A stretch of DNA of 64,000 nucleotides, from the NCBI GenBank assembly GCA_021234155.1, contig JAJEKV010000099.1, positions 3,567,453 to 3,631,452 on the forward strand. The letters run 5' to 3'. The notes under the pieces are model-generated. The model saw only the letters and a list, made by a program, of their open reading frames with translations. It was not told the DNA's origin and made no database searches. Below, piece after piece: positions 22,108-34,165 of the stretch; positions within the stretch are counted from its first letter, which is position 1; each line of letters starts with the position of its first letter. This DNA is from Isoetes taiwanensis. Lineage: Eukaryota > Streptophyta > Lycopodiopsida > Isoetales > Isoetaceae. The position numbers were made by a program, and so were the translations under genes.

Positions 22108-24484
22108 ATGCACGGAGGCGCAGCTAAAGCGGCCGCGTTCGCGGCAGCCAGTAACAGGCCTGGGTTAGACCCAGGTGACTTCAACGGAGGCACAGGGCCT
22201 CCGATTCATTCTTCTATCGCAGCTCAGGGCTGCACAACAGCAGCTTGTCAGGCCAGTGGGGCTCCCAGTAAACCTTCCCCAGTCGAAGGGGCTTCCAACG
22301 AATCCCATCCAAAATTTGGGGCTTCTGCCTTGCAAGAGGTAAATCAATCCATTAGCCCGTTTCATAAGAGTTCTAGCCTAGCTACAAGAATCCCTGTCTT
22401 ACATAGCATAGACCACTCCCCAAAAGGGGCAAACGAAACAGGAGCCGGGGAAGATAAATGGAAGGGAAGATCAGACTCCCATTGCCTGCATGAGTGCTTT
22501 TGGGGCTATCCAAAAATTGAAAAACTCAATGTTAGGAGCAGAGGCAGGAATCAGTGTCAAAGGGGGACTATCCGGAGTAGGCACTGCCGATTATGAGCAT
22601 AACATAGCCACACAGCAGGGGTTGCTACTCGGAGATTGTCTAGATTCTATGATGGAAGAGGCAACAGAGATAACAAAGGGGCGGGAGCAGGAAGAGAAGA
22701 AAAAGATAGTTGGTGATAAACTGGCAGAGCTAAGGAAGAGTTCAGGTGCGCTGGTAGAATCGATACTAGCAAAGAACACCACGGAGCATACAAATTTAGC
22801 AAGGAAAATACAAGGCAATACAGCAATTGGGCATCAAACAAGCGTTACAGGTAAGTCTAATCCAGTTGTTGCTTGTCAAAATAAAACGCAAACGCAAAAT
22901 CGGGACATGACAAATATGGATGTTGAAAACCATAACAACACATGCACACATAAAGGTGCAACTGTATTTGGTGTGATTCAAACACCTACACCAAATGTGA
23001 TAACAACTGTAGAGAAAGGAGCTGCCATATAATTAAGGGGAAGGGCACAGGTGCAGGTGCGGTGCATCAAACTGATGAGAGGGTAGATGCTTATCAGGCA
23101 GAAAAGGCAGCGGAAAGCATAGGTGGTCATCCAAAAGCTTCAACGTGGAAAGGACAGGATTCAGTGAGAGTAGTAAATAAGCCGAGATTTTCAGAGTGGA
23201 TTCAGAACCACATTCAAGATAAGAATAGAAGCACAAGAGTCACAGAGGCGCTCCAAATGGTTGAGATGGGCCTCATTCAGAACCTTGGGACAGAAATTAG
23301 AAGCAGTAAACCAGGAATGGCCATTGGCACCAACAGAGTTGTGGAGGTAGAAGATAATTTTCCAGTGGCAGAAATCAATCACGAGGTGCATAAAAAGTAT
23401 TTAGAAAGCTTGATCTCGCGCTCAGTTGTAGGCTTTTTTACAGGGGGCTTCTTGGACCTGCGCAGATTAAGCACGTGGCTATCAACACACTTGAAGAGGT
23501 TAGGTTTGCCCCAACACCAATCGCTTAAGGCACTGGGCAACAACTTCTTTCTTATTATGTTTGATTGTGAAGCAGCGGTAGATAGGCTAGTTGCCCGAGC
23601 AGCAGACCCTTTTGCATGAGACTTTATTCTCAGATCGGTTCTATCGCTGGCTTATCTCTAAACAAACCTCTGCTATCAAAATCCCATGTTGGTTTGAAAT
23701 AGAAGATCTACCACCAGACTTGCTAGTTCCAGAGTTCTTAAAGTCTATTGCTAACACACTAGGCTCATACGTGTCACATTCAATTGCGAAGGGGCCTAGA
23801 ATCTGTGTTGCTATCCCAGCAAACGCACATATCCCCAAAGGAGTGATAGTAAAAAGCGGAATGTGTTGCTTTAAATTTTTACTTAAGCTCATAAATGGAT
23901 GGGAAATAAGGAGGATGTTCCCCAACTTAGAGCTAGAAGGCGTAATCAAGTCATACCACACAAGTGCCAAAGATAACATTGCCTCGGGGCCAAAGATAGA
24001 GAGCAGAAACATTTGTTACGGTACTGGTGTTACACATAAAGAAAGTAGTCAAGTGACACTTGAACCTCTCCGGTGTCTTGTCACCCCTCCATTTACACCC
24101 ACTCTAGAAACAACTGTTGCCATCTCCTCATTCTCACCCATTCCTGAAAATATGTTTGAAAATACGCCTCATAATAGACCAAAATCCAAAGAGGACATCC
24201 CAATCGGGGAGGATCAGTGGCAAGTGGTAGCCTCCAAACACAGTACAAGAGCTAGAAATATTGCCAGGAAGTTCAGAGGCTCCCAAAACACAGTGGCCTT
24301 AAAAACTACAGAGGCTCCACGACCATTGTCGCCGCTTGTTCAAATATATCATCCGCGGAGGCAACTTCAGAGAGAAGGGGAGCTTGCGGTGTATAACAGC
24401 AAAGATGATGTGTGGCACCCAAAAATGGCTTTGGTGATACACAAGGATAACTTCGAAGGGTCAGAAATAGATACAAGCAGATGA
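22108..24484 (+). pseudogene. LINE ORF1, nucleic-acid-binding protein (DUF4283-like), frameshifted
   Basis: Coding signal runs through 22,108-22,596, 22,490-23,032, 23,062-23,619 and 23,591-24,484 in changing frames. Residues around NNFFLIMFDCEAAVDRL and then IPCWFEIEDLPPDLLVPEFL followed by GPRICVAIPANAHIPKGVIV follow the pattern of plant DUF4283 proteins, which bind RNA in LINE particles. The expected CCHC knuckle is reduced to CYGTGVTHKESS, lacking two cysteines. The ATG at 22,108 is preferred because the one at 22,087 lies in the target duplication. A frameshift near 22,500-22,590, a stop at 23,030 and a frameshift near 23,600 interrupt it. Some breaks may be sequence errors. Confidence 0.75.
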
Positions 24485-24683
24485 CGTGGAAATGTTGGAT
24501 AACCCATTCGCTCTAATAGGCAAGAAGAACAAGATGGATGCAAATGTATATGTAGACAGATGGGTGAGATGAAAAAGAAAAAAGCCTCAGCCCCTCTTTT
24601 AGCAACCTATTTGGTGGTGAGTTGCTATTGAAGGAAACTAGATGTGGAAAATAGAGGTGTTGGCCATACTCTTAAAACTCATA

Positions 24684-27600
24684 ATGAATTTCAAAATCGT
24701 GGAGTGGAATATCGAGGAGGAGTAAAGTCGTCGGAGTTTAAAAGCAACAGGCTTTCACTAGCACTAAAGAGAGTGAACGCGGATATCATATGTTTTCAAG
24801 AACACAAGTCTAAGAAGGAGGAAGCTGATGTCCTGTTTAAAATAATAGGGAACGAGTATGTTGGAATTGTCTCGGCAAAGGAAAAATCTAGTGCAGGTAC
24901 CTTAATCGCATGGAAAAACACGGTTAAGGTGACAACATCTATGTCGGATAGATTTGGAAGGTGGTCCATCATTGTGTGGCAGCAGAACAACCAATCATGG
25001 GGAATTTTAAATATTTACGCGCATAACAATCCTAGGGGAAGAGGTGCACTATGGGCCTCCCTCAGGCATAAAATCAAAAGTCTTGGTAATCACATAGCAT
25101 GGTTAATGCTAGGCGACTTTAATATGGTGGAGACAGCAGAAGACAGACGTGGTGCAACATCTGACATTGTTAATGGTTTTGAAAAAGAGCAGTGGGGTAA
25201 ATTGATAGACGCCGGTGGACTTATTGAGCTGGAGGGGGATAAAGGTTTCACATGGTGCAACGGCTGGGTGGGACAGGGTAGAGCTTACGCTAGACATGAC
25301 AGGTGTTACGTGAATTACAATACACTCGCCACTTCCCCAACTCTTCGTAGAGTAAACTGCACCGACAATGCGATATCTGATCATAATCCTCAGGTAATTT
25401 CATGCCAGGAATGTAGGAAAAAAGTCTCAAGAACTGTGTTTAAAATGAATATCAAGTATCTGAAAGAGCCTGCTTTTACTGCAAAATGCAAAGAAATTTG
25501 GCAAGCGGCATTTATAAAAGACTCAGGCATGAAGGCCTTAACGGCAGCACTAGCAAATATTAAGCAATTTGCTAAACTGTGGGGGAGAGAAAAAGTACAG
25601 GAGGAGAGAGCATCTTTGGACAAACTATACAGTCAATTGACAACCCTCAGAGCAGCGGGTCCCAATGATGGTACAGAAGAGAAAAAATTAATGGATGAGA
25701 TTAAAAAGTCAGAGGAGACTAAGACTGTCGAGAACAGAAGCAAGGCAGGTTTAACTTGGCTTAGGCAAGCAGATAAATGCTCTAAGTTTTTCTTTAAGGC
25801 TGCCAAGCAGAAGAGATGGTCAACAGCATTATCTAGCATTACACTTGATGATGGGTCGATACTAAAAAGTTGTGATGGGCTTCATAAGTTTCTTCACGAT
25901 CACTTTCAAAGCTTCTTCGGTGAGAAGCGAATGCCATTCCAGGACGAGTTTGAAGAGTTAGTGGTTTCCAAGGTGTCTCCAGTCATAACAAATGAGCAAC
26001 ACCAAATGTTGAGCCGCCCACTTTCTATAGATGATTTGCATCAGGCAGTCATCGCCCTCGACAAAGAGAAGTGTCCGGGGATGGATGGGATTCCAATAGA
26101 GTTTTTTCAGGTTTATTGGGAATGGATTAAAATTGATATATTCTCAGCTTATACAGACTTCCAACAAGCAGACCACCTGGATCCCAAGCTAAATACAGGT
26201 TGTATCGTTTTGATTCCAAAGGGAAAAGACCCATGTACTATCAATGACTGGAGACCCATCACATTGCTGTCGGCATTCTATAAGATAATAGCAAAGGGAA
26301 TGGCAGAGAAAATAAAGCCCATACTTGCAGAAACTATCTCCCCCGTCCAGTCAGGTTTTCTCCCGAGGAAGGAACATTACGCACAATATAGCGGCAGCTT
26401 TTGAGGGGTATGTATTGGGCTAAAAACACAGTCAAAAAGTAGCTTACATCAAGTTGGATTTTACTAAGGCATACGATAGTATCGGGTGGAGCTTTTTATA
26501 TAAAATCTTTGTTAAAATTGGGTTCTTGGGAATTTTTTCTTGGAAGTGTTAAGAGATTACTCCACTCATACGGGCCTCTGTTCTTCTCAGCGGGGAGTTC
26601 TCTCCTATATTCGGCATCCCGAAAGAGGCATTAGGCAGGGGATGCCCACTAGCCCCATTTCTATTTAACATAGCAGCGAAGCTTTCTCACGGCTATTTCT
26701 ACTGAGGCCTCAAGGGATGGTCTAGTAGAAGGTCTTCAAATGGGGATGGATCTCGGCGGATATGCAATCAATAATGAGATGACTCTTTTTGTTTCTAGTA
26801 GCAGAGGAGAGCAATCTAAAGAATGCCAGTCAGTTGTTAGACACTTTCTCCTTGGCCTCAGGATGTCTCATCAACTGGAAGAAATGCTCGGCACAATGGG
26901 CTGGGGAAGGACCACATCCCAGGTGTTTAGAGCACCTCCCGTGGAAAATCATAAAAGCTGGGGAGTATTCTAACCTTCTTGGAATCCCAGTGGGAATTAA
27001 AGTACCCTCAACAAAAGTATGGGATGAGATGATATTAGGATTACATAAGCATCTGAATTGGTGGAAAGTCATAAAACTATCAGCGGTTGGCGGGGATAGT
27101 AGTAGCGAAGCATGTCTTTGTCAAAGACGCACATCTATGTCTCATCTCTCCTCATAGCCACACGGAGAAAGTAAAAAGAAATGGAAGGGACAATTAGAAA
27201 CTTTGTGTGGGGAGGCAACGAGGAAGGAGCACTAGTGAAAATAGCATGGTGGAAATGTAAAAGAGATAAGGAAGAAGGGGGAATAGGCATGATTGACTTA
27301 GCCCTACAAAGCAAAATACTAGTAGCCAAATTCATGTGGAATATTTTAGAGGAGAAAATGAAGTCACAGGGCCTCCAACTCATAGCATGAGGCCATACGT
27401 TTCTCCTGCACACATGCTAAAGTATCAGCACAAGTATCTCTTCCATGGTCTCTATTTTATGGCTTGAAACCAAGTTCTGAGGCCTCACCATTCTTAAGAG
27501 GTCTCATTTCCGTGTGGGACGTGGTGAAAAAGCTCTTCACATTGAATATCGTGGAATTGTGCGGTGAGTACTACTCCACCATGGTGGATTCAGTCAACTA

Positions 27601-28435
27601 CATAATAAGAATGGTCCTCCGCCCTTTTAGGCGACATCGAGTGGTGAGAAGATGGATCAAGCGTGGCATTGGTTAGGTGTGCAATGTGGTACGAAGGTGG
27701 TGGAGTTAACGAGAATGGATGGTATTCAAGAAATTAGGCCTCGAATAACGACAAAACAATGTGGGAATGTATTGCGATAAGTCTTCCAAACCACATAAAT
27801 AGCACAGTAAGAAACCTTGGGTTCTCGATCAATCTTTTGCAAAGAGGGGTCATTTGTGAAATCAACATATAAGCGTCTGAAGACAAAAGGTACTTTATCG
27901 CTACCAGCTCAATGGAATGTGCAAGTCACTAACGCACAGTTGAAGGAAATTTGGAGGGGTGTATGGATGAAACTTCTCCCTCCCCGAGTGAATTCTTTTT
28001 TATGGCAAGTAATTCATAGGGTTCCTATGGTAAACAGAAGGATATCCAAATTCAAAGCTGATGTGAGCCCTCTATGTCCATTGTGCAAGATGGATGAAGA
28101 GTCTCTGGAACATTGCTTAGTAGAGTGTGCGACTGCAAGTTGTGTGGGTGGTGCATGGATATGTTCAACAATACATTGGGGACCAACGATCTCCTTCTAG
28201 GTAGATATCGATTAGAATGGCTAGTCTCAAAAGCATAAAAGCTTTTCATATTGTCAGATCATGGGCATTATGGGTCATATGGAAAAGGCGTAATTCTTTC
28301 ACTCTAGGAAAAGAGGCATATACTACAGCCACACAAATACTGCACATGCTCATAGAGAAGCTTAGAAATTTCAAGTGTGTGGTCGAAGGTGATGTTTCCC
28401 TTGTTTGGGAGACTTTCATCAAGCTACCACCTTAA
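24684..28435 (+). pseudogene. LINE ORF2: endonuclease-reverse transcriptase, frameshifted
   Basis: The likely start is the ATG at 24,684 (MNFKIVEWNIE), with a frameshift close by at about 24,715. The long open part (to 26,404) holds the APE-type endonuclease signature: ICFQEHKS (catalytic E), MLGDFNMVE (D-x-N) and AISDHNPQ (SDH). It then enters reverse transcriptase (CPGMDGIPIEFF; NDWRPITLLSAFYKI; SPVQSGFLPRK). After 26,404 the frame shifts: KLDFTKAYDSIGWSFLYKI and a G-x-RQGCPL-like piece follow in other frames, and the usual [FY]ADD box near 26,775 is not readable. C-terminal fragments (27,181-27,390; 27,817-28,200 with CPLCKMDEESLEHCLVEC; 28,217-28,435) match the zf-RVT region of plant LINEs. 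It would make target-primed cDNA but is inactive as written. Confidence 0.88.
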
Positions 28436-28578
28436 GAAGAAGGCATCTACATTCATTCTAAAAGGGCTTTGTAGCTATCCCCTCTTCAAACTTGTTCAGG
28501 AGGGTGTCTATCTGCTATAAGGCTGTGTAATAGTTTACCTATAAATGGAAAATTCTTTATCCTTCAAAAAAAAAAAAA

Positions 28579-28840
28579 ATATTAACAAAATGAAATTGCT
28601 ATATCATACTACATTGTCCAATTTTGATAAAATTCCATAAAAGATAAGAGACATGTGTTACTTACGTCAGTTTTTCAATCTTCCTCTCTGACTGCATATA
28701 GTTTCTTATTTGCTCGTATACACTGAATTGCAAAGCAAATACCAAACATAATGTTACATGTTTGAGTCTTAACGACCCAGCCAATTAAACAAGACAAGTA
28801 CCTGAATTACTATTTCTAGAATATCCCGCAATAATGTGGT
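28579..28840 (+). repeat. Right flank of the LINE, continuing the duplicated host segment
   Basis: Starts with the 16-bp target duplication, matches 3,305-3,463 and then, past the TAA at 28,749-28,751, matches 21,674-21,763. This uninterrupted version is the empty site of the 18.2 kb TIR element. Confidence 0.88.
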
Positions 28841-30102
28841 CAGGCAGTGGAAATAGGGCAGAGGGCGCAGTATAGCAGAAGGGCCGGCTATGGCGCCGGA
28901 AGGTATTCCCTTGTTGCTCCGCTGGCAATCCCCAAATCCAACCATCTATTTGCATCAACGGTGCAAAATTGAAATTGATGACAAACACTAAAAAATCCCT
29001 AGATGCAAAATTGAAATTGATGACAAACACTCAAAAATCCATAGTATAAAGAGAGATATAGAGAGATAGATAGATTTAACAAAAGTTTAAGCATTCGCGA
29101 AAATGTAATGCATGTGCATCGCATGTTTTATCTCATAAGTAATCCACCCAGGGAGGACATGTAGATTATTTGAAATAGTCTGTACTACTTGCTGCAAGAT
29201 CTTTGAAAGCCATGGTGGGTTCTAAACAATAAACTTAATCATTTCTAGAGAACATTATCAGTATGCCTTGTGGCATTCAAATAAGTGTAGGATTAAATAG
29301 CTAGAGGCACCAACTCCTATAAAACCAGTTGTCTTGTCATTAATCTTTTGTTATTATCTAGACGAACACATGGAGTTTTGCCATACATTTTGAGCATAAA
29401 ATGATCACTGGAAGTACGATATGGTATCTTAGATTTATCTGGCATTCGTCGTTGAGAAGCAACCAAATTGACAAGATAAAGAGAAGCAACATATTGTCGC
29501 ATCCAGAAAACTAGTAAAGTTAATTATTTCTCTTTCTCAATGCATAACCACTTCATATGAAATGTCCAAAAGCTATTTTAAAACATGGATTCAATTTGAA
29601 AGACAATTGCATTTCACATTCCCATGGAAAGTATCAGTTGGATCCTTCGAACAACAAATCCTGGTGGAAAAACAGGCTATGAACTGTCTTAAAATGCCTA
29701 ACCAGAAGATGATTCAGATCCAATCTCATTTTAGCGCATAAACCATGTTTTAATTGCTAACCACTAGAGAATGATAAGTATGAAATCTTTAGTATGAAGA
29801 TGTTTCAGTATTTGTTATGATGCTCTCTCAAGTTGAACTGTTAGTGGACACTGCAATAATAGCAAAAGAAACAAGATTGTGCTCAGACAGCTTATCAAAC
29901 ACATATTATGTACCTCCAGACTTCACACTTACCATATATATTTGTAAGAGAACTTCCAACAACATCATCCCTACCTATCATGCGTATGTGCATATCTAGA
30001 TAAAATTATCAAAGCAAAGAGAATATACAAATGCAGATCCCTTTATGTCACGATATTGACAATTTGATAATAGGGAATATGAAATAGATAGATTTAACAT
30101 TT
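28841..30102. other. No gene seen; short repeats
   Basis: A 34-bp word 'gcaaaattgaaattgatgac' occurs twice (28,960 and 29,004). GATA-rich runs lie near 29,045-29,075. No coding domain is recognised. It corresponds to 48,950-50,202. Confidence 0.5.
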
Positions 30103-30342
30103 GTGTACAGGTTTTTGGGGAATGTAGGAACGTTAAAATGCAATTTAGATCAAGAACCACTACGAAAAATAGTTCCTGATCTTAGCCAACATATTGCAGA
30201 AGGATTTCTCGTTGCTTTCAGCCATCATAACATAGCTACCAGACGTGCACTAGTTAATCAACGTCATGGAACCGACGTCCAAAATGGAAAGTTTGTATAT
30301 ATTACATTCATTACCCTACATTGGGTGTTGCCTAGAGCTTAA
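30103..30342 (+). CDS. Candidate exon or small ORF of unknown function, copy A
   Basis: Not recognised. An open frame of 79 codons follows a plausible acceptor (TTTGTGTACAG, ending 30,110), and a GT donor is available near 30,292 after 'caaaatggaaa'. The peptide includes LSQHIAEGFLVAFSHHNIAT. The same sequence occurs unchanged at 50,203-50,442 inside a perfectly matching block. Identity of the copies reflects recent duplication and is not evidence of selection, so this could be non-coding. Confidence 0.25.
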   Translation: MYRFLGNVGTLKCNLDQEPLRKIVPDLSQHIAEGFLVAFSHHNIATRRALVNQRHGTDVQNGKFVYITFITLHWVLPRA

Positions 30343-30724
30343 GCTTTCATGTTTCTTTTTAACTTTTATTAAAAGCAAGTTGAGAACCATCGATTTGATA
30401 GATTCCAAGAAATATTGTACTATCCAATGGATAAAGAGCAATAATACAAAAAAGGTCATAGATACATTAGATGTAAGTTTAAGATTACCATTTGAACTCT
30501 CTAATGCGATCCAAATTCATCTGCTTTGGAACCCAACTTGGCGAACTGAGGTAGACTAGAAAAATGCAAATTGAAAGGAAGAGATTTTGCTTAAATTATA
30601 CGGTAGTTAACTTATTTTGTAAAATGGAAAATAGAATAGAATAGAAAAGAAAGAAGAAAAGAAGTTACATCTAATATATATTTCTATGACTTGGATGCAC
30701 TAGCATTTTATTTTTGAGTAGTGA
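30343..30724. other. 3' flank of the lectin gene; no gene seen
   Basis: AT-rich, with AGAAT pentanucleotide repeats near 30,630. The matching stretch in copy B is 50,443-50,823. Confidence 0.5.
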
Positions 30725-31129
30725 TCACTGATAGGTATTAGTAGCCCAAATAGGCACGTTGGCAGGAGTATATATCACAGCGTTCCCATCATTCTGCATG
30801 ATCAAGTAGTAGTTGTCCAATTTGCGATCAGTACCGCTTGCCCAGACTGGAGAATTAGTGTTAGAATAGATGACAAGATTGCCATCACTTTGCATGGTTA
30901 AAACACAACCATTTGCTTTACCACTAGTTCCAGAATTCCATAGAGGTCTCTCATAGTCAACCTGATACAAGACCAGATTGCAATCGACTTGCATCACGAA
31001 ATTATATGCTCCATTTGAAGATGTGAGTTCTTGTCTTGCTTTCAAGCTTTCCCCGGCTTTTAATGTATCGATTGCCATGCATAAGCTAAAATATAATTCC
31101 ATTATTGAGAGAAACAACCACCTTGCCAT
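30725..31129 (-). CDS. GNA-type (bulb-type) mannose-binding lectin, copy A
   Basis: A single-exon protein of 134 residues, the usual size for a single-domain Galanthus-type lectin. I chose the ATG at 31,129 (MARWLFLSIMELYFSLCMAI) because it gives a hydrophobic signal peptide followed by DTLKAGESLKARQELTSSNG, the normal mature start; an upstream in-frame ATG at 31,216 would bury the signal. The three carbohydrate sites of the family (Q-x-D-x-N-x-V-x-Y) are present as QVDCNLVLY, QSDGNLVIY and QNDGNAVIY (third site A before V, otherwise intact). Such proteins bind mannose, are usually secreted or vacuolar, and act in defence or storage. A TATTTATA word lies 28-40 bp upstream of the ATG, too close for a confident promoter call. 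Copy B (50,823-51,219) is broken. Confidence 0.85.
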   Translation of the reverse strand: MARWLFLSIMELYFSLCMAIDTLKAGESLKARQELTSSNGAYNFVMQVDCNLVLYQVDYERPLWNSGTSGKANGCVLTMQSDGNLVIYSNTNSPVWASGTDRKLDNYYLIMQNDGNAVIYTPANVPIWATNTYQ

Positions 31130-31216
31130 AGCTATACACTTAGCTCCATCCAGTAACTGTATAAATATTGGAAAATAGAGGATGGTATGACGTAGTACGT
31201 CCCAATTAAGAAGCAA

Positions 31217-32453
31217 GTTGAAAATGAGGATTCCAACTTGTGAAAGAAAGCCACCAAAGCAAGCACGATAACAATAGTTTCAAAGTTCTTGTTGAAAATG
31301 AGGCTCAACTCGAGAAAAATAGCCACCCAAAGGCACGGTAATAGTATGTTTCAAAGAAATGGGCCTTGGTTAAGTTGAAAATGGGGTTCCCAATATAAGA
31401 AAGAAATCCACTCAAGGTACGGGGGTATTGTGTTTCAAAGTGAAGGACCCTTATTATAGAAAATGAGCCTACCAAACTATGGGAAGACATCAATCCAAGT
31501 AATTGTTTTCAAAGTAATGGATACTTATTTAAGCCTCAAGTTGAAATTGATGGAAGCAATTATGATGCTTTCTATTATAGTCTCTTTTGTCGCTTTCTGC
31601 ATCACCAACAAAAGAGGAGGTTATCCAGGTGCGAATTCCATTGTATAGTTTTTATACTCCTTTACCATTAGATATATGTATATTTATGATTGTTTAACGA
31701 AATATATGTTAGATACATGTTGCATACTTTAAAGCACGATAGATAGAGAGATAAAAGAATTGAACGGAGAGATAGATAGATAGATAGATAGATGGATGGA
31801 TGGATGAATGGATGGATGGTTGTTTTCACGTCACGCCACTAGGCAACATCCAACTGGACAAGTGACCACACTACATTGCTCGGTTGCTCGAAGAATATAG
31901 AGACATAGTAAGGAGATATTAGAAAGAGAATAGATAAAAAGAGAATAGAGAGGGAAGAGAAAGAATTAAATTGAATTGAAATACTTTTTATCATCCATGG
32001 AAACTAACAGGTCTATGCGACCCAATAGAAGGAAGAGCATAGGAAGCCCATTATTGTACAGGATTAGAAAACCCCCACCCTAAATGGGGGTTTTAGGAAA
32101 AACCCTTGTCAATAATGAGCTTGTAGACCCATGGCCATTCACATAGGATCCATCTTATTTATACAGATAGAATAGAATAGAATAGATTTTTTTAACGTCC
32201 ACGAAGACTAAGAGGCCATGGGACCATAAAATGGCCTAGTACAACCAATTACTACTAGGATTAAAAAACTCCTGCCTCGAAAGGTTTTCAACAGGACATG
32301 CCACCTACGTGCGTAGGGTAGCTAAAAAACCCCTAGTATATGGGTTTATGATAGGAAATCACCCCCTCCCATTCATGCACGTGGTTTTGATAGGTTCCAT
32401 AGGGTGAAGCCCTCTTGTGGCCATTGTGTATGTGACGTTCCACGTATTTATAT
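31217..32453. other. No gene; tetranucleotide and pentanucleotide repeats
   Basis: GATA then GATG repeats run at 31,738-31,820, and AGAAT repeats at 32,164-32,186. The words 'ttgaaaatg' and 'gtttcaaag' recur at intervals between 31,210 and 31,510. A perfect 10-bp hairpin lies at 32,068-32,094. Confidence 0.6.
32068..32094. repeat. Perfect hairpin AAAACCCCCA / TGGGGGTTTT
   Basis: 10-bp arms with a 7-base loop CCCTAAA, preserved in copy B at 52,152-52,178. The G-run could also form other DNA structures. Its role is unknown. Confidence 0.6.
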
Positions 32454-32719
32454 GGTCTACGTCACGTATTTATACGGGACACGTACAAATACAAGCACGT
32501 CACCCCCTAAAGGTACGCCACCATGCGGGTATGGGAACTTAATGGTAACCTAGGGGGTTACTCTTAAAAGGATTAAATTAGCTTTATACGGTCTACGTCA
32601 CGTATTTATACGGGACACGTACAAATACAAGCACGTCACCCCCTAAAGGTACGCCACCATGCGGGTATGGGAACTTAATGGTAACCTAGGGGGTTACTCT
32701 TAAAAGGATTAAATTAGCT
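32454..32719 (+). repeat. 136-bp tandem repeat, two units
   Basis: Units start at 32,454 and 32,590 with GGTCTACGTCACGTATTTAT and are virtually identical. The pair is also present in copy B (52,541-52,804), where the second unit has changes. It sits just before the presumed chromovirus 5' region and contains CACGT words. Confidence 0.88.
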
Positions 32720-34154
32720 AATTTAATACATTAAAGATAATAACTTAATTAGGCTAATTTACGTTGGGGAAAGCCACACCTTGTCAATTAGGCGACATGG
32801 GGGTTGCCAAGTTTGGATGCCAACATGACCCCTATCCCAGGGGATTGATTCCCGAAGGTCGCGACCAAGGAAGGCGGGAGCTGAGCGCCATCATACACTG
32901 CAGAAAACCACCATACCGGTCGTTCTGTGAAGCAGCGGTGAATTCTCAACTCCCGGGAGATGGAGGCCCATGGAAATGAGTCCGGCCGTAATCTGGTGGG
33001 TGGCTATGTGAATTATAGATAACACTTGGTTGTGTGTCTCTCTGTTCTCTTTGTGACTCAATCATAGAAACTAACCCTTGATTGTACAAGCAAGTTCTCT
33101 TTATATTTAATTACGGTTCTTACTCGAAAGGATGGATTGTTAGTTCTTTTGTTTAATCGGACTCAAAAGGGGGGGATTAGGGGGTAGAGACCTCCAAGCG
33201 CAGGTATTGTAGTATGTTCCTAGATAGCGCCTGTAGAGTCCCATTAAGTGCTCGCACTTTGTGCAAGAGCCCACGGGTCCCTAGATGCTATGGTCCGGCA
33301 GCACCGGACAAAGGAACACGATGGTGACATGAGGGGTGGGGTCTTGCACGGCATACAAGGCTCACGAGACTCCCTCTGATGGGCTAGGCGATGCTTGGGT
33401 CCCGCGTAGAGGGCGGGTATGGGTCGACACTCCACTGGGTGTAGAGGTGTGATCCGATGCGGAGCACCTTGCACTTTGAGTAGATTTAGGGTGAGTAAAG
33501 CCGGGATGCGGATGCGGGGGTGTGATGCGTACGTATTCTCTAGCTCACCCATGGAACCACCCTGTGATTACGGAAGGGGCGCTTCCCAGGCACGCCTCAT
33601 CCGGACCGGCGTCATGAACACGAGTAGGTTCAAAGGGTGATACCTTGAACTTCTGCGTCTCAGGAAGGCTATAGCGAAGTCATAGCATGAATTGACCCAT
33701 CTACAAAGTGTGCGGGAGGGGCGGATGGAGTGGACAACCCTAGCGAAGTTCTATGCCCGATAGCGCCATGCCAAGACCTGGATGCCTTATCTCTTGAGGC
33801 CCGGCCGCCGGTCGATCCTCAGGAGTCCGAGGGGGTGGAACCTGGGTTTTGGGGCGTTTTCTTAGGTTTAGATGCATATTCTATCACGGGTTGGTATTTG
33901 GATGGATCGCCACCCCTTCGTGGTGGTTATTTATGTATATTCGCATCGTGTGCTAACCCTTGTATTTCATGCTTCCGCGACGTAGGAGTGCTATTGAAGG
34001 TGGGCGAATGACCCTTCGTGTCCTTCTTGGGCCTCATTTCATAGATGGCCGAAAGCGACGGAGGGGCCCGCTCATGGTGAGATGATCGCCATGGGAGGGG
34101 AAAGTCCCGTATGTATCACGTCGGAAGGTGCATTATATATTAGGGCGTCCGTGA

Positions 34155-34165
34155 TGGTATCGAGC
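34155..34165 (+). promoter_or_regulatory. Degraded primer-binding site for initiator tRNA-Met, copy A
   Basis: TGGTATCGAGC reads like the usual plant LTR-element site TGGTATCAGAGC with its CAG reduced to CG. That is exactly the change seen at many other CAG words here. It would place the 5' LTR end near 34,150. The B copy has AGGTATCGAAGC at 54,229-54,240. Confidence 0.45.

Larger units (their letters stand above)
22092..28578 (+). mobile_element. L1-type LINE, 6.49 kb, with target duplication and poly-A tail
   Basis: A plant L1-like non-LTR retrotransposon. ORF1 (22,108-24,484) shows a DUF4283-like RNA-binding region. ORF2 (24,684-28,435) has endonuclease, reverse transcriptase and a C-terminal zinc-binding region. 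The element ends in a run of A from 28,566 and is flanked by a 16-bp target duplication. The paralogous empty site at 3,300 fixes both borders. It is full length or nearly so, but frameshifts break both frames. Its part from about 23,990 on is repeated in tandem at 44,097. Confidence 0.92.

Noticed and set aside
22165-22365. Minus-strand frames inside the LINE (for example 22,165-22,365 and 23,641-24,012)
   Set aside because: They lie opposite the recognised LINE ORF1 and show no family of their own.
32068-32094. Bacterial-type transcription terminator
   Set aside because: The hairpin is strong, but the setting is plant nuclear DNA without a nearby upstream gene on that strand.
32720-34150. 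Defined 5' LTR borders
   Set aside because: No matching 3' LTR is present before 64,000, so the LTR start cannot be placed.
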